A DNA stretch of 64,000 nt from Porphyra umbilicalis (Eukaryota > Rhodophyta > Bangiophyceae > Bangiales > Bangiaceae): positions 1 through 64,000 of the forward strand of contig KV918975.1 in NCBI GenBank assembly GCA_002049455.2, in the 5' to 3' direction. Both the position numbers and the translations under genes were made by a program. Shown in pieces: positions 51,091 to 61,367 of this stretch (its first letter is position 1; every line of letters starts with the position of its first letter). The notes below the pieces were generated by a model that was not told the DNA's origin, did not search any database, and saw only the letters and a program-made list of their open reading frames with translations.

Positions 51091-53960
51091 CGTCAGGTGG
51101 CGGCCGCCGCCGACGTCTGGCTCATGTCGAGGGGCGGCCGCCAAGCTTGTTCTTGCGACCTTCCGGGGCGCGGCGGCCACGGTTGCCTGTGACGCGTGAC
51201 CAGAGCGGCCGCCGCGCTTGTCGAGACGGGTGCGGCCGCCGCGCATGCGTTGCGCGGCAGCTGCGTTGGTGTGACACGGCAGCCGGCGCCATTGCTCGTG
51301 TTGGCGGCGGCCGCCGCGGTCCTCAAGGATGCTAGGTGGGGGCGGCTGGCGCCCGTGTCTTGCGTGTGGGACGCGCGCGGCGGCCGCCCGTGCGCTGGCG
51401 TGCATGGTGGCACGTTTGGGGCGGCGGCCGCCGCCGTCGTCAACATGACCAGGAGGGGGCAGCGGCGGCGGCCGCACGTGCCGCGTTGGCATGCGACGGC
51501 AGCCGACAAATTTGGTGGTGTTGGCGGCGGCCGCCGCTGCAACATGGTGGCAAGACGTGGGCGGCGGCTGCCGCCGTCGTCAATATGACAAGGTGGGGGC
51601 AGCGGCGGCGGCCGCACGTGCCGCGCTGCCGTGCAACGGCAGCCGCCACATTTGGTGGTGTTGGCGGCGGCCGCCGCTGCAACAAGGTGGCAACACGTGG
51701 GAGGCGGCCGCCGCCGTCGTCAACATCACAAGGTGGGGGCATCGGCGGCGGCCGCACGTGCCGCGCTGCCGCGCGACGGCAGCCGCCGCGGTTGCTTGTC
51801 GTGGCGGAGGCCGCCGCGGACCACGTGGTGGCACGTTTGGGGCGGCGGCCGCCGCCGTCGTCAACATGCAAGGTGGGGGTAGCGGCGGCGGCCGCACGTG
51901 CCGCGCTGCCGTGCGACGGCAGCCGCCACATTTGGTGGTGTTGGCGGCGGCCGCCGCTGCAACAAGGTGGCAACACGTGGGAGGCGGCCGCCGCCGTCGT
52001 CCACATCACAAGGTGGGGGCATCGGCGGCGGCCGCTCGTGCCGCGCAGACGTGCGACAGCTGCCGCCGCGGTTGCTTGTCTTGGCGGCGGCCGCCGCGGA
52101 CCGCATGGTGGCACGTTCGGGGCGGCGGCCGCCGCCGTCGTCAACATGCAAGGTGGGGGTAGCGGCGGCGGCCGCACGTGCCGCGCTGCCGTGCGACGGC
52201 AGCCGCCACATTTGGTGGTGTTGGCGGCGGCCGCCGCTGCAACAAGGTGGCAACACGTGGGAGGCGGCCGCCGCCGTCGTCCACATCACAAGGTGGGGGC
52301 ATCGGCGGCGGCCGCACGTGCCGCGCTGCCGTGCAACGGCAGCCGCCACATTTGGTGGTGTTGGCGGCGGCCGCCGCTGCAACAAGGTGGCAACACGTGG
52401 GAGGCGGCCGCCGCCGTCGTCCACATCACAAGGTGGGGGCATCGGCGGCGGCCGCTCGTGCCGCGCAGACGTGCGACAGCTGCCGCCGCGGTTGCTTGTC
52501 TTGGCGGCGGCCGCCGCGGACCGCATGGTGGCACGTTCGGGGCGGCGGCCGCCGCCGTCGTCAACATGCAAGGTGGGGGTAGCGGCGGCGGCCGCACGTG
52601 CCGCGCTGCCGTGCAACGGCAGCCGCCACATTTGGTGGTGTTGGCGGCGGCCGCCGCTGCAACAAGGTGGCAACACGTGGGAGGCGGCCGCCGCCGTCGT
52701 CCACATCACAAGGTGGGGGCATCGGCGGCGGCCGCTCGTGCCGCGCAGACGTGCGACAGCTGCCGCCGCGGTTGCTTGTCTTGGCGGCGGCCGCCGCGGA
52801 CCGCATGGTGGCACGTTCGGGGCGGCGGCCGCCGCCGTCGTCAACATGCAAGGTGGGGGTAGCGGCGGCGGCCGCACGTGCCGCGCTGCCGTGCGACGGC
52901 AGCCGCCACATTTGGTGGTGTTGGCGGCGGCCGCCGCTGCAACAAGGTGGCAACACGTGGGAGGCGGCCGCCGCCGTCGTCCACATCACAAGGTGGGGGC
53001 ATCGGCGGCGGCCGCACGTGCCGCGCTGCCGTGCAACGGCAGCCGCCACATTTGGTGGTGTTGGCGGCGGCCGCCGCTGCAACAAGGTGGCAACACGTGG
53101 GAGGCGGCCGCCGCCGTCGTCCACATCACAAGGTGGGGGCATCGGCGGCGGCCGCTCGTGCCGCGCAGACGTGCGACAGCTGCCGCCGCGGTTGCTTGTC
53201 TTGGCGGCGGCCGCCGCGGACCGCATGGTGGCACGTTCGGGGCGGCGGCCGCCGCCGTCGTCAACATGCAAGGTGGGGGTAGCGGCGGCGGCCGCACGTG
53301 CCGCGCTGCCGTGCGACGGCAGCCGCCACATTTGGTGGTGTTGGCGGCGGCCGCCGCTGCAACAAGGTGGCAACACGTGGGAGGCGGCCGCCGCCGTCGT
53401 CCACATCACAAGGTGGGGGCATCGGCGGCGGCCGCACGTGCCGCGCTGCCGTGCAACGGCAGCCGCCACATTTGGTGGTGTTGGCGGCGGCCGCCGCTGC
53501 AACAAGGTGGCAACACGTGGGCGGCGGCCGCCGCCGTCGTCAACATCACAAGGTTGGGGCAGCGGCGGCTGCCGCACGTGCCGCGCTGCCGCGCGACCGC
53601 AGCCGCCGCGGTTGCTTGTCGTGGCGGAGGCCGCCGCGGACCACATGGTGGCACGTTTGGGGCGGCGGCCGCCGCCGTCGTCAACATCACAAGGTGGGGG
53701 CCTCGGCGGCGGCCGCACGTGCCGCGCTGCCGCGCGACGGCAGCCGCCGCGGTTGCGTGTCGTGGCGGAGGCCGCCGCGGACCACATGGTGGCACGTTTG
53801 GGGCGGCGGCCGCCGCCGTCGTCAACATGCAAGGTGGGGGTAGCGGCGTCGGCAGCACGTGCCGCGCTGCCGTGCGACGGCAGCCGCCCAATTTGGTGGT
53901 GTTGGCGGCGGCCGCCGCGGACCGCATGGTGGCAAGCTTGGGGCGGCCGCCGCACATGTA
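51091..53960. repeat. 140-bp minisatellite with 700-bp higher-order period
   Basis: About 20 units of ~140 bp. Type I contains GCAACAAGGTGGCAACACGTG and CCACATTTGGTGGTG. Type II contains GGACCGCATGGTGGCACGTT and GGTTGCTTGTC. From 51898 the order I-II-I-I-II repeats every 700 bp (phase marks at 51898, 52178, 52598, 52878, 53298), nearly identical between periods; both edges are degenerate. The type I unit carries CACGTG twice. Units lack stop codons, so frames of 300-690 codons open on both strands; these are not called as genes. Confidence 0.93.
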
Positions 53961-54486
53961 ATGGGTGGCACGGGTGCGGCGGCCGCGTGTGCGCTGCGCG
54001 GCCACCGTGATTGCGAGGCGCGGCAGCCGCCACGCTGAGGGTGGCTGAGGGCGCTGTGTCCTCCCCCGTGGCACGGGTGCCCGACTTTGGCGGCTTGGCG
54101 CCTGCATGTGGGGCATCGGCACCGGCCAAGACTACGGTTGAGCGCTACTGACGGCATCTTGCCCACATGCCGCACAAGAGCTGCGTCCCCCTCGCGGCGG
54201 TCGTTCACACTGGCCTCTTCGTGAGTGCACATCTGATAGGAAAAAAAAACCCCTGCCCAACGGGGAAAAAAAACCATCTACTACTATGAGAACACGGCTA
54301 GCGCAACTACGACGCCAATCGCACTGACACACAAACGAAACATGCGAGACCAACACAGCAACAAAGCGCATACAAAGCATTCCCGTACAAGCATGCACCG
54401 CGAACGACACAGAAGTGACGTCTCGCGGACCGAGAAAGAAAAAGAACAGAAGAAACAGACAAAGCAATAGGCAGTCAACCAGTGGC
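53961..54486. other. Flank between the satellite and the Myb-like gene
   Basis: No gene is seen. It contains A runs (54240-54275, with a TTTTTTTTCC-like inverse) and lower GC than the satellite. It holds the 3' flank of the minus-strand Myb-like gene. Confidence 0.4.
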
Positions 54487-56523
54487 TTACGAGCTCTTGT
54501 CCGCGTCGCTGATGCTCTCGTCCGAAGCACTGGAGTCGGACGAGGAGCGGCCTCCATACCGTGCAAACTTCTCGATGATGTCGGAATCAAACCCATCGAA
54601 GCCGCCGCCGTCAGACAGTGAGTCGTCAGACGAAGAAGCCGACGGCGGCGTCCTCTTGCGACGCTGCTGCGGGCGCCCAGACGGCGGGGGGGTCCGCGCG
54701 GGTCCGGTAGTAGAGGCGGCGGCAGCCGCCGGTAATGATAAGGCGGCCGCCGCCGCAGAGAGTACCGCGGAAGACGTCGAGGGACCCGCCGCGGCCGACC
54801 GTGCTGCCGCTTCCGTCAGGTCGACGGTCGTGGACAGCGGCGACGCCATGGTGGCCGTGGCGTTCTTCTTCTTGGTAGCCATTGCGCGGCGGCCGCGCAA
54901 AGTCAACGCCGCCTGCCTCGCGGCCGCCGACTTGCGAGAAGGGGCGGCGGCTGTCGGCGGCGGCCGAGCAGGAGTTGTGGCCGCGCCGGATGGCGCCGTC
55001 GGCCGCCGACCGCGCGACGCAGCCGCGGAGGCGGCCGATGCGCCCGTGGCGCTCGTCGGCGGTTGTCCTGCCGAGCGACTAGCGGCAGCCGCTGGGGGAG
55101 CGGCCGTCCGCACTGAGGACGCAGGCGCGGCGGCCGCCGACGGAGCAGCGGCAGCCGCCGACACAATGGAAGCGGGCCTTGCCGATGATGCCGGCACCTT
55201 TCCTGCCTCGGCGGGACCTGACCCGCCCGCCGATGAAGAGGTGGCGGCCGCCGGTGCCGTCCGTGATGCGGAGGCGGCCGCCGACGATGCATGCTCCGCG
55301 CTGTCCGAGCCGGGCGCCGTGGACGGCGGGGATGCCCCATCGGCGGCCGCCGGCGGCACGTCTCCGGACGTGCCGCGAGGCGGCCGCTTGGCTCGCACGA
55401 GAAAGATGTCGGCGTCTGTGTCGACAGCGATGACCTTCAGCTTGTCCTCCGTCGCTGCCTCCCCCGACGCCGAGACGTCGTCAACGGGAGACCCACCGGC
55501 CGCAGCACCCTCAGGGGGCGGAGGCGCACCGGCACTGCCGTCGGCGGCCGCCCCCGACGCCCCACCGGTGGCGGCCGACACCTCCGTTGACACCTTGATA
55601 CCCTCTCGCTCCATCATCTTCTTCGCCTGGTGTGCCCAGTACGCCGCCCCCATCGCCGTCTCCCGCATAAATGGCTGGCTAAAGGCCATCATCATTGTCC
55701 GCTGCTCGGTGGCGTCGCCGAGCTTCTCCACCGCGCTTGCTACTCGGCCGATGGTGCGGTCATCCGCGACGGCGTCGACGCGGGCACGCCTGGCCGCCTT
55801 GTTCCCAATGGGGCGTCCACCCCACGGCTCGTCATCGCTGTGGTTGACGTCCACGACCGTCTGTCGGCCGCCCCCTTCGTCGCCGGCGGCCGCATTGGCC
55901 GCGGCCGCCGTCGCCGGGTCGCCGTCCGCTGCCTGCTGCTCGGCAGCCTCCCCACCGCCATCCGCGCCGGCGGCGGCCGCCGCCCTTGCCGCTGCTCGCA
56001 CCTGCTTGTCCGCGGCCTTCTTCTGCAGGGACGCGAAGGAGGCGGCCGCCGACTTGAACCGGTCCTGGTCCTTTAACTGCTCCCAATAGTGAGCCCAGGG
56101 GCACGACACTTGTTTCTTGCGTCGCTTAGTTGTCTTTCCCTTGGCGACATCGTCGGCGTGATCGCCGCGGATGCGGCCATAAATGTTCGTGCTGCAGTAG
56201 AGCCCCTCGGCACAGTTGACGAGGTCGGCGTGGGTCGCGATGCCCGTCGGCTTCGATAGGCGCGCCTGCACCATGCAGCTGGAAAACTCCATCACACCGG
56301 CCACGATTTTGGCCCACTGCTTCCGCATCGCGTCAAATCCGCGCTGCTCCCTCCCCGCGGCGCCCGGCTCCCCGCGCAGCAGGTCCAGCCAGCCCTTGAG
56401 CACCCGCCCCCAAAACTCCTTCCCGGACTGGTCGGTCCCTCGAATGGGGTTGTTGGCCTCAATCAGCCACGCCTTGATAAGTGCATCATTCTCAGCCACG
56501 GTCCACGACGGTCCGCGGCCCAT
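54487..56523 (-). CDS. Myb/SANT-like protein of the Harbinger element
   Basis: A 678-residue frame from the ATG at 56523 (MGRGPSWTVAENDALIKAW). The first ~110 residues form a Myb/SANT-like trihelix: SWTVAENDALIKAWLIEANN, EFWGRVLKGW, FDAMRKQWAKI. Next is a basic linker (KTTKRRKKQ), then a helical region of the kind found C-terminal in NAM-associated/PIF Myb-like proteins (MMMAFSQPFMRETAMGAAYWAHQAKKMMEREGIKV). A long Ala/Ser/Pro-rich part follows, ending in an acidic Ser/Asp tail. In PIF/Harbinger elements this protein binds the ends and brings the transposase to the nucleus and DNA. It faces the transposase across the satellite. An upstream in-frame extension to 56892 exists, but the Myb start is the convincing one. 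Confidence 0.75.
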   Translation of the reverse strand: MGRGPSWTVAENDALIKAWLIEANNPIRGTDQSGKEFWGRVLKGWLDLLRGEPGAAGREQRGFDAMRKQWAKIVAGVMEFSSCMVQARLSKPTGIATHADLVNCAEGLYCSTNIYGRIRGDHADDVAKGKTTKRRKKQVSCPWAHYWEQLKDQDRFKSAAASFASLQKKAADKQVRAAARAAAAAGADGGGEAAEQQAADGDPATAAAANAAAGDEGGGRQTVVDVNHSDDEPWGGRPIGNKAARRARVDAVADDRTIGRVASAVEKLGDATEQRTMMMAFSQPFMRETAMGAAYWAHQAKKMMEREGIKVSTEVSAATGGASGAAADGSAGAPPPPEGAAAGGSPVDDVSASGEAATEDKLKVIAVDTDADIFLVRAKRPPRGTSGDVPPAAADGASPPSTAPGSDSAEHASSAAASASRTAPAAATSSSAGGSGPAEAGKVPASSARPASIVSAAAAAPSAAAAPASSVRTAAPPAAAASRSAGQPPTSATGASAASAAASRGRRPTAPSGAATTPARPPPTAAAPSRKSAAARQAALTLRGRRAMATKKKNATATMASPLSTTVDLTEAAARSAAAGPSTSSAVLSAAAAALSLPAAAAASTTGPARTPPPSGRPQQRRKRTPPSASSSDDSLSDGGGFDGFDSDIIEKFARYGGRSSSDSSASDESISDADKSS

Positions 56524-57202
56524 GGCAGCTACTGCGACGGCCCGCCGGAACGGCGACGGCTCGCTGGTGGAAGGGGGGCCGACCGCCGGTACGGCGCTTG
56601 GCGGAGGTCCGACCGATGACAGCGGCGCCAGCCCCAGAGTCGCCTGCCGCCTGGTCACCGGCACCGGTGGCAGCGACAAAGCCGGCGGGAGTACGACTGC
56701 CGACGCCGGCAGCAGCGACAGACTCGGCGGCCGGCCGATTGCCGGCGGAATTGGCCGCCGGCTGCCGAGCCGACACACCGACAGACTGGCACGCAAGAGC
56801 AGCACTGTTCGCGGCGGCCAGGTAGCGTCCTTGGATGTACGCCAAGGCCGCCGCCGCTCTTGCCGACGCTTGTGCTGCTTTCTTGGCGGCAATGCTTGCG
56901 TTTGTTGCCTCTTCTTTCGCGCTTGCTGCAGTGGCGACCGCCGCGCGGTACTTGGCCGACGCGGTCGCTGACTCGGCCGCCGCTGCAGTAGCGATAGCGG
57001 CCGCCTCGGCAGAGGCAGCAGCCGCCGCAGAGGCGGCCGCGACAGAGGCGCGATGAACGGCGGCCCGGTCCTCGGGGCTTCGAATCAGCACGAACCGCCG
57101 CTTGCGGACGGCAGGTTGCGCCCACTGCTGGCGGGGCGGCCGCTCGCCAAAGAGGGAAGGCAAAAGGGATGGACGGCGGGACGCCGGCTTCGACCGCGCC
57201 AC
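56524..57202 (-). CDS. Possible N-terminal Ala-rich exon or segment of the Myb-like gene
   Basis: From the ATG at 57202 a 236-codon frame reads FGERPPRQQWAQPAVRKRR and then a coiled-coil-like Ala-rich stretch (AKYRAAVATAASAKEEATNA). It passes into the Myb frame only if one base is lost at a C6 run near 56576 or if a short intron is removed. It could be the true N-terminus or a separate ORF. No domain is recognised. Confidence 0.3.
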
Positions 57203-57352
57203 CCGCCACCACCCCGACAGCCACGGCGGATGCGGCCGTTACGACAAGTCCCCGCCCCACGGCCGCGGGCTCGGCTGCCGCTCGGGCGGCGGCGGGTCCT
57301 CCTCCAACCTTCTGGGCGGGCTCGGTGGTCTTTGACCCGGCTGCGGGCCGCC

Positions 57353-58063
57353 CGACGTCCACCGCGGCGGGCTCGCCGGCCGACCTTCGGGCGGCGCGCC
57401 GCCCGTCCACCTCGGCAGGCTTGCTGGCGGCGCGCCGCCCGTCCACCTCGGAGGACTTGGCTGCGGAAAGTCGGGCGGCGCGCCGCCCGTCCACCTTTGA
57501 GGACTCGGCTGCCGAAATTCGTGCGGCGCGCCGCCCGTCCACCTTGGAGGACTTGGGTTACCGACGGTCCGGCGGCGCGCCGCCCCGTCCACCTGGGGAG
57601 GGCTTTGGTGGTCGTCGATCCGGCGGGCGCGCCGCTGTAACACGTCGGAGGGCTTCGCGGCCGGCCGTCCGGCGGCGCGCCGCTCGTCCACCTCGGCGAG
57701 CTTGCTCGCGGCGCGCCGCCCGTCCACCTGGGAGGGCTCGGTGGTCGTCGGTCGGGCGGCACGCCGCCCGTCCACCTCGGAGACTTGGCTGCCGACGGTC
57801 CGGCGGCGCGCCGCCCGTCCACCTCGGAGGATTGGCTGCCGACGGTCCGGCGGCGCGCCGCCCGTACACCTCGAAGGGCTTAGCGGCCGGCGGTCCGGCG
57901 GCGGCGCCGCTCGTCCACTCGGGGGATTGGCTGCCGACGGTCCGGCGGCGCGCCTCCCGTCCACCTCGGAGGGCTTGGTGGTCGCGGTGGGCGGCGCGCC
58001 GCCCGTCCACCTTGAAGACTTGGGGTCGTCGGGCGGCGCGCCGCCCGTCCACCTTGAAGGACT
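57353..58063. repeat. ~48-60-bp minisatellite with palindromic GGCGCGCC core
   Basis: About 14 units, each with GGCGGCGCGCCGCC (a perfect 14-bp palindrome) followed by CGTCCACCT and a variable linker (GGAGGACTTGGCTGCCGA-like). An ambiguous base at 58065 marks the right edge. The plus-strand frame 57169-58188 reads RAARRPSTSEDLAA repeats, but other frames are also open. I treat it as non-coding, possibly a subterminal repeat of the Harbinger element. Confidence 0.85.
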
Positions 58064-58064
58064 T

Positions 58065-58065
58065 G
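58065..58065. other. Ambiguous base (N) in the assembly
   Basis: A single N directly after the palindromic minisatellite. The assembly is probably collapsed or uncertain at the repeat edge. Confidence 0.95.
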
Positions 58066-58069
58066 NACC

Positions 58070-58920
58070 CGCCCCGCGTCGGTCGCGTCCTTGTGCTTGA
58101 CGACATCAAGATCTCGGGATTCGCTTCCATTGGCAGGGCGGGGGCCGTGCCAGGGCCTGGCCATCACTTTTCGAGCGGGACTCCCTGATGTTCCTCCATC
58201 AACCATTGGCTCATCGGGGAGGTGCGGTCAGGGTATGGCAGGGTTGTCAGTTCATGTTGAATCTACAGATGGTTCGATGAATCAGGTTGATTTCAAGAAA
58301 CGAACCAAACCAAACGACAAACGACTTGGTTGTATTTATTATTTATTGGATGGGCAGACAGGAGCTTTCGTAGACCACTTCAAATTGATCAGCCAGGTGG
58401 TTCGGCGCTGTGCGGCCGCTCTGACTGCCTCGTTGCCATACAGTCAATATCCGGTTATATATCACCCTTGCGCACATTGTAGCCCCTGCTCCAGCGATGC
58501 ATTCTTGTGGCGCACCGTGCTGGGACGTCGTGCATCGTCCCTGCCGAGACCCAGATCGGGCCTCGAATCAAGCCCGATCGCGAGGTTCTCTGTCACAAAC
58601 TGGCTGGGTGTCCACGGTCGATCGCGTCGGGAATACTTCAATTACGGATTTGATTGCACGTGAGACTGCGACCTCGTGTGCTCTTCTGACCGGATCCAAC
58701 GCCAAGACAAGGCAGACTCGCTCAGGCAGCCTTCGACTTAGCCAGGGACGTGGCCCTCTTACCCCCCCACCCCCCAGCCCGCGTCCAGACCTGCCCCCTC
58801 CCCTCCCACGATATGTATCAGCGTGAACAAATAGCAACAGAAATTGTCGTGATTACTTCTTGTCGCAATGAGACGTTTGTGGTCTTGGGACCGACGACAA
58901 CTTTAGCGATGCAAGGAAAA
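58070..58920. other. Intergenic, no gene seen
   Basis: No domain or shared repeat was recognised. The frame at 58091-58663 has no known motif. Confidence 0.4.
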
Positions 58921-58922
58921 AC

Positions 58923-59290
58923 TCATCCTTCTTCGAGGTCCATGTCACCCTCACGCCCATCACTCTCAGAGACCCCGCTTTGCGGCAGGTCCTCACTCCC
59001 GTCATCGTCAGAGTCCCCGCTATCCGACAGCTCATCCCGCCGCTCCGCGGTCCCCTCACAGTCACAGACCCGGCTGTTCTGCAGGCCCTCACTCCGTGCA
59101 CCGCGCGCGTCGGAGCCCCCCGCCCGCTTTTCAAACAAAAACTCGTCGGCTGTCGCAGCCAGCACACCCTCGTCATCCTCGACTGACAGCCACTCCTGCA
59201 CCGCCATCTCTCGTGCGGCCATTGCGGCATTCAATTCCTCCGGATTGGGCTTTTTGCCGACTGTATGCCAGATGACGATCGAGGTTGGCT
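58923..59290 (-). pseudogene. C-terminal fragment of an acidic unknown protein
   Basis: The minus strand is open from a stop near 59293. It reads VIWHTVGKKPNPEELNAAM, a helical stretch, and then a Ser/Asp/Glu-rich tail (DELSDSGDSDDDGSEDLPQ) to the stop at 58923. No ATG lies upstream, so this is the end of a longer, lost or spliced protein. The acidic tail suggests a nuclear or transposase-type protein, but no family is recognised. Confidence 0.35.
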
Positions 59291-59333
59291 ACTGATCGAG
59301 TAGAGAATGTCGATCGAGAATCTCCCAGTTATA

Positions 59334-59731
59334 TTGCTGATCCCCGAATTTTGTCCTGGGGGACAGAGACAGGGACTGACTCTGAATAAGAGCACTCTAT
59401 TGGTTTAAAACGACAGTAAGAAGGCATCGAAGCCAATAGAAAGCCCGCGTTCGGAGCCGGGACCTTGCATCCGTCAGAACTCACTGTTTGTTGCGTTTGA
59501 TTCGCATTTCTTGGCACGGAGCAAGCTGGCCACGCGAGATCTTGAGATTTTCTACTGTCTTCTCGCCAGAAGTGCAGAAAAGAAGAGGAGCTGATGTTGA
59601 TTTCCAGGCTGCATGGGCACATGTAAGCAATCAGGAGCACCAAGTCAGTCCCAGGGGCGCATCTGATTGGTGGAGAGAGTCCGTCCGCAAGTCAGTCTCT
59701 GTCCACCAGGACAAAATTTGGGGATCAGCAA
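59334..59731. mobile_element. 398-bp MITE, copy 1 (TTGCTGATCCCC ends)
   Basis: Terminal inverted repeats of about 24 bp start TTGCTGATCCCC and differ at one position. TA flanks both sides (59332-59333 and 59732-59733). The interior has CCAAT-like TATTGG words and no coding frame. A relative with 25-bp perfect repeats lies at 60601-61041. Confidence 0.8.
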
Positions 59732-59882
59732 TATATCACCCTGATATTTAACTGGAGCGTATATAACCGGATATAGACTGTACCCCCTGCAGGTCAGGCC
59801 CTTTCTTAGCTGCGGCTTGGTTCGTGTGACGGTTCATGTGACGATGTGGGGCGGCCAGCTATTGGCTGCAACGCGAAACAAT

Positions 59883-59939
59883 GTGATCACATGTGATCAC
59901 ACGAAGCAACGTCGGAAAAGAACTTTCCGACGTTGCTTC
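59883..59939. repeat. 18-bp palindrome and 16-bp hairpin
   Basis: GTGATCACATGTGATCAC at 59883-59900 is a perfect palindrome. GAAGCAACGTCGGAAA at 59903-59918 is inverted at 59924-59939 with a 5-nt loop. They lie 5 bp left of family-E element 2. Confidence 0.85.
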
Positions 59940-59956
59940 ATGTTCCCTGGCCTTTA

Positions 59957-61367
59957 TGGTGCTTTGCTGAGAAATGGAGCATGCACGTTTGCGCAAACAA
60001 ACATGCACACCCGACCACTGCAAGCATTGACCCGTGCTGTGGGGAGACCCATGATATTTCCGGGTGATGTGTGACATGTCAAGCATCCCGACCAGGTTCG
60101 CCGGGCCCTTGGGCCGACAACCGCTGACAAGAGCTGGAAAACTGCACTCTGAGTGACCCGGTGGCAAGTACCTGCTGACACCCGCGGTGGTCTTTGTGAA
60201 ACGATGCCAGAACATGCACGCTGACAGCCTAATCAGGACAAGACTTCTTAAGCCACCGGCCACAGCGGTGCCGTCAGGAGCGTCCCCCCTAACCGGCCCC
60301 TCATGTTTGCTCGCAGAGGCTGAATCGGCCTCCGAACATGCATGACGTTTGAGGAGTTCTTGCAATTCTTTTCTCTCCGTTCGGGCCGTTCATTGGCCCT
60401 CCGAACTCGTGAGGTCCGTGACCAGTAGATCGCCTTTGTTTATTGACATCGAGACGTGTCACTGACATTCTTTTGACCAATCACCATCGATGAAGGGTAC
60501 AGCAGTGACTGGATCCAGCCCACCTGCGTTTCTTCTGGGGCACCAGATGGCACAGGTGCGCAGTCTCTGTCTTGTGGACCGTGGAGAGCCGGCTCAAATA
60601 TTGCTGATCCCCCAATTCTGTCCTCGTCGACCAGGAACGGTTCCTGGCGGTACGGTTCTTGTGGAACTGGCCATCTATTGGTTAAACGCAGCCGTAAACA
60701 GCTGCTCAGCACGAATCTGAGGCGTCCTATTGGCTCTCCCTCCGCCACTTCCGTGCAGAACCGAGATCCTTCTTTTTGTTGAGATTTTTTTCCGATCCCT
60801 TCCGTGTCAAGGGAGCAACCGGCCCGCAATCGTTGGGATATCGAGATTTTCTGGGAGATACGCAGAAAAGTGCAGAAAAACGAAGGCGTCGATTGTGCGA
60901 TTGGGGGCCGTACGGGCACATTCTGTAAAGATCGGGCCGGACATGCACTGCTGTCGGACTGCTCGACCAATGAGAGATCTGCATTCATTGCCGTTCCACT
61001 ACCGTTCCGGGGCCATGAGGACAGAATTGGGGGATCAGCAACACTGTGAAACTGAGCCGCCTGACGCAGCCAATGGGCGCGTGGTCACATTCATTGAACC
61101 GGTATTCTGACAGGGTTTGGGCAGTGTTCTTGACATTGAATAATGAGAAGTCATTGGCTGCATGATGAGCCCTCAGTCCCACGTCTTCCGATGTGCCAGT
61201 AGGTGGCTGTGGCTTTCGCCGGTGATGCCAGGTGCAATTGCACTTGGGACGCTATCGGTCCCCTGAAGCCAGGTGAGAGACGATCTGATGGACGTCCTGA
61301 CATCGGTCCACCTCGGCAAACGTTTGCACTCGCAAACGTGCATGCTCCATTTCTCAGCAAAGCACCA
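59957..61367. mobile_element. 1411-bp TIR element (TGGTGCTTTGC ends, TA target)
   Basis: Perfect 37-bp terminal inverted repeats at 59957-59993 and 61331-61367 start TGGTGCTTTGCTGAG. TA is duplicated at 59955-59956 and 61368-61369. It sits in family-E copy 2, whose empty site is seen elsewhere in the window. The TGGTGC terminus is shared with the 632-bp elements. No transposase frame is present. It contains the MITE at 60601-61041. Confidence 0.92.
60601..61041. mobile_element. 441-bp MITE, copy 2 (TTGCTGATCCCC ends)
   Basis: Perfect 25-bp inverted ends beginning TTGCTGATCCCCCAATTC. The left flank ends TA but the right flank is CA, so one target base has probably mutated. It is nested in the 1411-bp element. 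The interior resembles copy 1 loosely (TATTGGTTAAACG against TATTGGTTTAAAACG). Confidence 0.8.

Noticed and set aside
51336-53961. Open frames of 300-690 codons on both strands across the satellite
   Set aside because: The 140-bp unit has no stops in several frames, so any array stays open. The proteins are pure repeats with no domain.
57169-58188. 339-codon plus frame over the palindromic minisatellite
   Set aside because: Most of it is repeat-derived, it overlaps the minus-strand N-terminal frame of the Myb-like gene, and it runs through an ambiguous base.
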